Part shown: in pieces, positions 58,601-64,000 of the stretch
How the letters are laid out: each line of letters begins with the position of its first letter
Position numbering within the stretch: position 1 is the stretch's first letter
DNA from: JAMZMI01 sp039944535
Lineage (GTDB): Bacteria > Bacteroidota > Bacteroidia > Cytophagales > Cyclobacteriaceae
Assembly: GCA_039944535.1 (NCBI GenBank)
Contig: JBDUYP010000020.1
Coordinates: 177,777 to 241,776 of the forward strand
Reading direction: 5' to 3'
DNA: 64,000 bases
The notes under the pieces: generated by a model
What the model was told of the DNA's origin: nothing
The model's database searches: none
What the model saw: the letters and a program-made list of their open reading frames with translations, nothing else
Position numbers and translations under genes: made by a program

Positions 58601-58859
58601 TGTCATTGTCCCAGTATAGATAAGACTCACCAAGGAAGCTGTACATCAAAGCAGCGAGTGTGTCCTTTTTGCTTAGGAACATACTTGTGATGTCACCCTC
58701 ACTTTTGAGGATCTTGTCGTAAGCATAGTCGGCGTAGTAACCTTCTAACTTATTATAAAGCTTTTCGGATTTTTTGCTGTCAAACTGGTACTGAGCGTGT
58801 GATTCGGCGATACCAAAAATGAGAGTAATCAGAAAGAGTAGCGGTAGTAAGCGTTTCAT
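55671..58859 (-). CDS. Exported TPR-CHAT protein with RGG-rich insert
   Basis: A 1062-residue protein. The signal peptide covers about 1-22 (cleavage near SHA-Q). About twelve tetratricopeptide repeats run from about 40 to 480, followed by a helical linker. The C-terminal third is a CHAT caspase-like domain with the catalytic pair visible: His in VLHIATHGFF (about residue 903) and Cys in VVLSACETGLGE (about residue 976). Between the N-terminal CHAT strands and the His motif lies an Arg/Gly-rich segment (about 800-840: repeated RGG and GRG). TPR-CHAT proteins include protease arms of type III-E CRISPR effectors, but there is no CRISPR locus here. It could be an exported or periplasmic protease; its targets are unknown. 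Confidence 0.88.
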   Translation of the reverse strand: MKRLLPLLFLITLIFGIAESHAQYQFDSKKSEKLYNKLEGYYADYAYDKILKSEGDITSMFLSKKDTLAALMYSFLGESYLYWDNDMKKSLEYYQQEYDLRKELGNDDLATPALNIGYIKDELGLYNETEEIYLEVLAHDKKKFGEKSDEYFSSASSLADHYMFVEDVEKGLELCKELRKQSVDRNSYEEAIVLKITGDFYSIAGNYSRSERLLTQALETLDDLGLYASIEYVNTLSSLGGLYNQIGKLPLAEEVYLEAMSILDRLQGDMSEYKMILGSNMGLNYVSLGNFDKAEEIYLKNLELDEEYYGSESYPIAVDAGNLGINYMYAGQLSKAEEYFKKSGDVYKSIVGEESSEYARTLQNLSQVYTRKGNVYEAQDMAKKALDIFQKTTTDNRQLAFANYYLGEAYFAADEIEKAEKYHEAALGLRKKHLGEGSPDYAASTTKMAILNWKKGDTKQALGYYGETFENYFKQINLVFPILSEEEKTKFYYNKLKPAFEQYNSFIIETSSEDKELIGEMYNNQLATKGLILYASGKVKSAIINSGDSTLISKYSSWIDQKEQLAKLFSASDLDVKVRNKKIDSLTSLSNNLEKELSQASATFASTFANKNLKWQDIQKTLKPGEAAVEVIRFRDFSTDSAGIFTDEVYYAALILTSETEDYPELVIMRNGKLMESRYLSNYRNAIKYKIDEDYSYKLFWRPIANKLEGINKVYFSPDGVFNQISIYTLRNPATGNFTIDELEIQVITNTKDLVAVNTSGKSSGNSFLFGYPNYNMGILDDAQKDEKKNGSAESAVKAAAENRGRGVSRGGERGARGGRGADSGQGLSRGGAIPRGLRGNMLRYMSSNQLLALLPGTKKEVGLIDSLYQTKQANVTTLLSNEALEDSIKSIKNPKVLHIATHGFFLESHSDDATSDEYVENPLLRSGLILAGANSFIANGQISNTEAHNEDGILTAYEAMNLNLDNTELVVLSACETGLGEIKNGEGVYGLQRAFTVAGAETMIMSMWTVDDNATQELMTVFYEEWLSGKDKKEAFIIAQKRIKDKWKSPYYWGAFVMVGM

Positions 58860-59074
58860 GACGGGTTTGTTAATGCATGGATTCTTAAAATAACGAAGAA
58901 TTAGCTTCGTCTCAAAATATCAATGGGTTTTCCATCCCCGAATTATTCAGTTACTTCTTAACAAGGCGGAGTGTTTATGGATGATTTCGTATTGTTTGTC
59001 GAAATATTAATATTTCAAAAAATAATTGTACTATAAGGCAGTAAATTAAACAACTTTTTTGAAAACTGAATAAT

Positions 59075-59108
59075 TTGGATCAAGCTACAAATACGAATTA
59101 TATATTTA
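59075..59108 (+). promoter_or_regulatory. Weak promoter candidate for the LamG/Fn3 gene
   Basis: TTG at 59075-59077, then 23 bases, then TATATTTA at 59101-59108, which matches TAnnTTTG except for the last base. The 280-base interval 58860-59139 between the CHAT and LamG genes is AT-rich and otherwise featureless; the two genes may be divergently controlled. Confidence 0.3.
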
Positions 59109-59139
59109 GCCCTCCAACTAATTGCTAAGTTCACCGCCC

Positions 59140-62100
59140 ATGAAAACCTTAACCAGCAAAATAAAACTGGGGATACTGTCTTCATTCCTTTTTATTCATG
59201 CTCAGATACTGGCTCAAAACAATGCCCTGGATTTTGATAATTCCCAATACGTCAATATTCCACATGACCCCCTTTTAGATCTGGCCGGTGATTTCACGGT
59301 AGAGTTTTGGTTTAATCATACCACTATAGGAAATGTGATCATTATTGAAAAAGGCAGTAATAACCAGGAGTGGTCCATACAACAAAGTTCAGGTTTGAAA
59401 ATATTGCTCAATATTGGAAACACCACTACTTCAACCAATGGAACATACAATGATGGTAACTGGCATCATGCGGCAGTGGTCTATCGTGGAGCAAATGATG
59501 CAAGTATTTATATCGACGGGGTTGATGATACAGGAGTCGCGAGTGTTGGAACACCTGACTATGTGACTTACGATGGGGATATTAATATTGGTGGGCGTGG
59601 AGCGAGCAACAGTTACAATGGCCTACTCGATGAGGTCCGAATCTGGGACGATGAGCGAACGATAGGAGAAATTCAAGCCAATCGGTACAATACCTTAGTT
59701 GGAAATGAAGCGAATCTGGTGTCTTACTTCCCCTTCGATGAAACCTCCGGCACGAACCTTCCAGATCTTTCTGGAAACGGATTGGACGGAACCCTTATGA
59801 ATATGACGGGCACAGAGTGGGCAGCTTCTGGAGCGCTCAGGTTTCCAATCTACAATGCAACAGCCGTAAACACCTCAGAATTCACCGCGAACTGGGAAGC
59901 CATTGCAGGCGGAGCGGATGATTTAACTATAGAATGGGGAACTGGAGGGTCTTTTGCCAACAATACGGTTTTAATCGGAGGATCTCAAAATGGAAGTTCA
60001 TCTGTCGTTTCAGCGAGCCTTACGGCTGGAACTGTTTATGAATACAGAATCAAAGCGACTGTAGGGGGAGCAGAAACAGGTTATACCGAAGAAAGATCTT
60101 TTATGGTAGAGCCAGGCTATGCGCTTGATTTTGATGGAACAGCGGACTATATTGAATTATTCGAGAGTGACATATTTGTAGGCGATTTCACAATAGAGGC
60201 ATGGATTTATTTGACGGATTTCAGTGATTACCGGCCACTTATATCTAAACAAGGCACTTCTGATAACAATACGGCCGAGTTTAATTTTCAGGTACAAGGT
60301 CCAATCAATGGTAATCTGAGTTTTTTCTTGGGTACAGGGTCAGGAATAGCAGATGTCTCGGGCAATAATAGTACAGATCAGGACATACAGCTAAATACCT
60401 GGACGCATGTTGCTGCTGTGGTCGACGGTACAAATATGTATTTATATATTGATGGCGTACTCAGCGGCTCTTCCACTTTTTCCGGAATCAGACAAAATAC
60501 CACCGCGCCAGTTAGGGTCGCTCAATATAATAACGCCATCGCTCAATATTGGCCGGGTAGCCTTGATGAAATCAGAATCTGGGATTATGCTCGAAATGCT
60601 ACGGAGATTGCGGATAATACATATTCCACTTTGACTGGTCAAGAATCTGGCCTTACTGGTTATTACCGTTTTGACGAAACCTCCGGACTAAACCTCCCGG
60701 ACCTTTCTGGTAATGGTTTGGACGGAACGCTGACCAATATGACAGGGACGGAATGGGTGATATCCGGGGCACTGACTCTACCACCACCAGCCGCACCGAC
60801 AGACCTGGTCGCTTATCAATCATCTACCAATCAGATAACCCTGGGCTGGACGGATGTAGCAACTGATAACGATGATTATCTGATAGAGTGGTCCACGAGC
60901 TACGAAAGTTTTGATGCCAACATTTCCGGGAGTGTTTTTACTGGAAATGGAAATGGCACGGGAGCGGTTTTGAGTATTGGTGCCGATCAAGGCTATTTCA
61001 TAAGGGTCACCGCTACAAATGGCTTTGAAGATGCCACTAGTCAGTCGTCAATAGAGTTTGCAACCACCGAGGCGCATCCCGGAGGTGCGTTGAGTTTTGA
61101 TGGGGTGGATGACGAACTTGTTTCGAACACAAATGTTCCTATCACGGGAAATAGTTTTAGAACTGTGGAGGCCTGGGTTAAAATATTAAGCCCACTAACC
61201 AATAATACTTCGATCTTATGGTGGGGAAGCACCACATCAGATCAACTTTTCCAGTTGTCTTTGACAAGCTCCGGCGTGCTAAAGTTTAATGGATGGTTTA
61301 ATGATGGAGTAGGTACGGCAACCTTATCAGTTGATCAATGGCATCATGTAGCTGCGGTTTATGATGGAACTGATGTGCTTTTTTATCTGGATGGAAATGC
61401 CGAAGGTTCATACGCCGCAGGCACACTCAACACAGGCAATAGCCCATTAACACTGGCAAGTTTTACCATAGGTGGAGGTTGGGATGATTATTCCAATATT
61501 ATTTTAGATGAAGTACGAATCTGGGATGCCATTCGAACCCCAACCCAAATTCAAGACAACCGCTTTACTTCTCTCGTAGGAAACGAATCTGATCTTGTTG
61601 CTTATTACGCTTTTGATGAAGGCGCAGGTAACAAGGTGGTTGATCGATCAATCAACACCTACGACGGAGATATCACAGGAGCCGCTTTTGTGTCTTCCGG
61701 AGCAGGGATTGTACCTGTCTATAACGCCACAGCAGTAACCACATCAGCATTCACTGCGAACTGGGAAGCCCTGGCCGGTGGAGCTGATGACCTCACTATC
61801 GAATGGGGAACAGGTGGATCATTTGCTAATAACACTGTATTAACGGGCGGAGCAGAAGACGCATCTTCCTCGGTTGTCACAGGTTCATTTACCGCTGGGA
61901 CAGTTTATGAGTATAGAATCAAGGCAACTGTTGGAGGAAACGAAACGGCTTATTCTGAGGAGGTTTCTTTTATGGTGCGGCCGGGGCAGGCACTTCCATT
62001 TCTTGCTAGTGACTATGTAACTGTACCACATGACCCACTTTTTGATTTGGCTGGGCCGTTTACAGTAGAGTTTTGGATCAATACCGCTTCAAACGTGGGC

Positions 62101-64000
62101 ACGGTGTGGCTGGAAAAAGGCACGAACAACCTGGAGTGGTCCATCCAACAGTTTAACGATCATGTCTACATAAATTTTGGCAATGGTGGTCTGGAGTCTA
62201 ATATCTCTGTGAATGATGGGAATTGGCATCACGTGGCAGTGGTATACCGAGGAGCGACCAATGGTACTATCTATATAGACGGAGTAGACGAAACTAACGG
62301 GGCAACCAATACACTCGGTACGCCAGATTATGTAACCCACGATGGAGCTCTTTCCATTGGCGGAAGAGTTGGAAGCAGTTTTAATCTGGATGGAGCAATG
62401 GACGAGGTGAGAATCTGGAGCGACGAACGTACAATAGGTGAAATCCAAACGAATCAGTTTGCAACCGCCACAGGTAATGAACAAGGTTTGGTCGCTTATT
62501 ATCGTTTTGACGAAACTAGTGGTACCACACTTCCAGATTTATCAGGAAATGGCTTAGATGGAGCCCTCACCAACATGGTGGGAACGGAATGGACGCCATC
62601 AGGAGCTCTATCACCGACGCTTTACAATGCCACAGCAGTAACCACATCAGCATTCACTGCGAACTGGGAAGCCATCGCTGGCGGAGCGGATGACCTCACT
62701 ATAGAATGGGGAACAGGTGGATCATTTGCTAATAACACTGTATTAACGGGCGGAGCAGAAGACGCATCTTCCTCGGTTGTCACAGGTTCATTTACCGCTG
62801 GGACAGTTTATGAGTATAGAATCAAGGCGACTGTTGGAGGAAACGAAACGGCTTATTCTGAGCCAGTTGATTTCATGGTGGAGCCGGGGAATGCTTTGGA
62901 TTTTGATGGAGTAAATGATTACATCAATATTCCTTCTACCATCTCTACGCAGAATATCACAACTTATACATTCTCTGCATGGGTTTACCTTGATGCAGTT
63001 GTAAGCTTCAACCCTATTTTCATGAAGCAGAGTGGCTCATCTTCTGATATTGAAATATACGGTGGAAACGAAGGATATACTATCACACACAATAGAAATA
63101 ATGGAGGAACATTTGGCACTGTCAATGATATTGACCCTGGGATTTCGGGACAATGGCATCATTTAGCAGTCGTATATGATGGGACTAATTTGAGCATTTA
63201 CATCAATGGTGCCTTGGATATATCTGCAGCAATGGTTGCGCCACAAACTAATGCCTATCCAATTGATTTGGCACGTGCTACTTCCTATGGAAACTATTTT
63301 ACCGCGGGACAATTGGATGAAGTAAGGCTCTGGGATTATGACCGCACACAAGGAGAAATCCAGACAGAGATGTATTCCACACTAGATGGATCAGAATCTG
63401 GCCTGGTTGCCTACTATCGTTTCGATGAGACTTCAGGAACCACCCTTCCAGATTTGGCCGGAACGAATGATGGAACACTCACCAACATGGTTGGGGATGA
63501 GTGGATTGCCTCGGAAGCCCTGCAGCAAGCACCACCAGCTGTTTACAATGCCACAGCAGTAACCACCACAGAATTCACCGCGAACTGGGAAGCCATCGCC
63601 GGCGGAGCTGATGACCTTACCGTCGAATGGGGAACTGGAGGATCTTTTGCCAACAATACGGTTTTAACCGGAGGATCTCAAAATGGAAGTTCATCTGTCG
63701 TTTCAGCGAGCCTTACAGCTGGAACTGTTTATGAGTATAGAATCAAGGCGACCGTAGGAGGAAATGAGACCGCCTATTCTGATCCGGTTTCTTTTATGGT
63801 GCAGCCAGGTAGTGCTTTACCATTCACAGGAGATGATTTTGTTACAATTGCTGACAATGCTTTACTGGAACCTTCCGGTGATTTTACCATTGAATATTGG
63901 ATGAATACTAATGCAGTTGCAACTCAGATAATTATTGAAAAAGGCTCGTCCAACTCAGAATATTCGGTGCAACAATCTTCGAGTGGTGAAATTGTATTAA
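59140..64000 (+). CDS. Giant secreted LamG / fibronectin-III repeat protein (partial, runs off the end)
   Basis: An open reading frame with no stop in 4,861 bases; at least 1,620 residues are visible and the 3-prime end is outside the window. The start is ATG at 59140, followed by a signal peptide (about 1-26, cleavage near ILA-Q). The layout alternates LamG/concanavalin-like domains and Fn3-type modules: LamG at about 59221-59840, 60120-60770, 61081-61710, 61987-62610, 62890-63530 and a sixth from 63811 (cut). The Fn3 modules with YNATAV-FTANWEA motifs are at 59851, 61720, 62623 and 63544, and a different Fn3 lies at 60780-61080. Likely a cell-surface adhesin or polysaccharide-binding protein. 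A C-terminal sorting or anchoring domain is expected beyond the window but not seen. Confidence 0.9.
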   Translation, partial: MKTLTSKIKLGILSSFLFIHAQILAQNNALDFDNSQYVNIPHDPLLDLAGDFTVEFWFNHTTIGNVIIIEKGSNNQEWSIQQSSGLKILLNIGNTTTSTNGTYNDGNWHHAAVVYRGANDASIYIDGVDDTGVASVGTPDYVTYDGDINIGGRGASNSYNGLLDEVRIWDDERTIGEIQANRYNTLVGNEANLVSYFPFDETSGTNLPDLSGNGLDGTLMNMTGTEWAASGALRFPIYNATAVNTSEFTANWEAIAGGADDLTIEWGTGGSFANNTVLIGGSQNGSSSVVSASLTAGTVYEYRIKATVGGAETGYTEERSFMVEPGYALDFDGTADYIELFESDIFVGDFTIEAWIYLTDFSDYRPLISKQGTSDNNTAEFNFQVQGPINGNLSFFLGTGSGIADVSGNNSTDQDIQLNTWTHVAAVVDGTNMYLYIDGVLSGSSTFSGIRQNTTAPVRVAQYNNAIAQYWPGSLDEIRIWDYARNATEIADNTYSTLTGQESGLTGYYRFDETSGLNLPDLSGNGLDGTLTNMTGTEWVISGALTLPPPAAPTDLVAYQSSTNQITLGWTDVATDNDDYLIEWSTSYESFDANISGSVFTGNGNGTGAVLSIGADQGYFIRVTATNGFEDATSQSSIEFATTEAHPGGALSFDGVDDELVSNTNVPITGNSFRTVEAWVKILSPLTNNTSILWWGSTTSDQLFQLSLTSSGVLKFNGWFNDGVGTATLSVDQWHHVAAVYDGTDVLFYLDGNAEGSYAAGTLNTGNSPLTLASFTIGGGWDDYSNIILDEVRIWDAIRTPTQIQDNRFTSLVGNESDLVAYYAFDEGAGNKVVDRSINTYDGDITGAAFVSSGAGIVPVYNATAVTTSAFTANWEALAGGADDLTIEWGTGGSFANNTVLTGGAEDASSSVVTGSFTAGTVYEYRIKATVGGNETAYSEEVSFMVRPGQALPFLASDYVTVPHDPLFDLAGPFTVEFWINTASNVGTVWLEKGTNNLEWSIQQFNDHVYINFGNGGLESNISVNDGNWHHVAVVYRGATNGTIYIDGVDETNGATNTLGTPDYVTHDGALSIGGRVGSSFNLDGAMDEVRIWSDERTIGEIQTNQFATATGNEQGLVAYYRFDETSGTTLPDLSGNGLDGALTNMVGTEWTPSGALSPTLYNATAVTTSAFTANWEAIAGGADDLTIEWGTGGSFANNTVLTGGAEDASSSVVTGSFTAGTVYEYRIKATVGGNETAYSEPVDFMVEPGNALDFDGVNDYINIPSTISTQNITTYTFSAWVYLDAVVSFNPIFMKQSGSSSDIEIYGGNEGYTITHNRNNGGTFGTVNDIDPGISGQWHHLAVVYDGTNLSIYINGALDISAAMVAPQTNAYPIDLARATSYGNYFTAGQLDEVRLWDYDRTQGEIQTEMYSTLDGSESGLVAYYRFDETSGTTLPDLAGTNDGTLTNMVGDEWIASEALQQAPPAVYNATAVTTTEFTANWEAIAGGADDLTVEWGTGGSFANNTVLTGGSQNGSSSVVSASLTAGTVYEYRIKATVGGNETAYSDPVSFMVQPGSALPFTGDDFVTIADNALLEPSGDFTIEYWMNTNAVATQIIIEKGSSNSEYSVQQSSSGEIVL
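59851..60116 (+). repeat. Fn3 coding repeat R1
   Basis: Module of about 88 residues starting YNATAV. Over a 91-base tract near 59950-60041 it differs from R4 at only two positions, whereas R2 and R3 diverge there. Confidence 0.85.
61720..61986 (+). repeat. Fn3 coding repeat R2
   Basis: Shares 125 identical consecutive bases with R3 (61801-61925 against 62704-62828), the longest exact match seen in the gene, and another 32 bases after one substitution. Confidence 0.85.
62623..62889 (+). repeat. Fn3 coding repeat R3
   Basis: Nearly identical to R2 at DNA level over its central and distal parts, but a separate copy by sequence near its start and end. Confidence 0.85.
63544..63810 (+). repeat. 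Fn3 coding repeat R4
   Basis: Its middle follows R1 while the beginning (cacagcagtaaccac) follows R2 and R3, so it is a mosaic of the two types. Confidence 0.85.

Noticed and set aside
55671..58859. Possible type III-E CRISPR (Craspase-like) protease arm
   Set aside because: The protein has a signal peptide and there is no Cas7-11 gene or repeat array in the window; TPR-CHAT proteins are common in Bacteroidota outside CRISPR loci.
59851..63810. Tandem repeats as a mobile or CRISPR-like array
   Set aside because: The repeats are in frame within a coding sequence, of about 266 bases each and separated by LamG domains, so they are protein modules.

Overview
This window comes from the chromosome of a member of the Bacteroidota, most likely a marine, Cytophagales-like gliding bacterium. 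The indicators are a Bacteroidota-type GlmU-like enzyme, a RemB/Wzi-like outer-membrane protein, DUF4252 proteins behind an ECF sigma factor, the Bacteroidota promoter form (TTG, 19 bases, TAnnTTTG) in front of ribosomal protein L31, and a giant secreted LamG/fibronectin-III protein. I see no transposase, integrase, CRISPR array, rRNA or tRNA.

Layout. 1-7.7 kb: a short-chain dehydrogenase, two tandem TerB-like paralogues, an uncharacterised protein, a bestrophin-type channel, then a leftward run of a YifB ATPase, a D-threonine-aldolase-like enzyme and a GH3 enzyme. 7.8-16 kb: a RemB-like barrel protein divergent from L31, a tight rightward operon (alternative GlmU, holB, hemC, lipoprotein cyclophilin), a membrane protein built from two homologous halves, and an ATP-grasp enzyme. 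16.2-34 kb: a large chemotaxis-type locus. 34.2-42.4 kb: a four-gene unit with an arylamine N-acetyltransferase, then tag, a fatty-acid desaturase, prfA, a beta-helix lipoprotein, yjbQ and a YitT protein. 42.4-50 kb: a PPK2 kinase bracketed by two copies of a motif-plus-hairpin element, an MBL hydrolase, a hotdog thioesterase, a leftward ECF sigma/DUF4252/ABC transporter operon, and lgt. 50-64 kb: dagK-like, Ser/Thr dehydratase and polA, a dienelactone hydrolase, a TPR-CHAT protein, and a LamG/Fn3 protein that runs off the end.

The centrepiece is the chemotaxis locus. Seventeen leftward genes encode two receptors, two CheW proteins, CheA, CheB, CheR, three CheY receivers, CheC- and CheX-like phosphatases, a ParA ATPase, a SiaC (DUF1987) protein, a SpoIIE-type PP2C phosphatase and a second, membrane-bound Hpt kinase with a NIT sensor. 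A further CheC-like gene converges on the end of the operon. No flagellar gene is present. ParA lies directly upstream of a CheW that carries a 60-residue lysine-rich extension, which suggests a ParC/ParP- or PpfA/TlpT-like array-positioning module. The SiaC/PP2C pair suggests a partner switch joined to the CheY network. The output is not visible here; gliding, adhesion or biofilm control are inferences.
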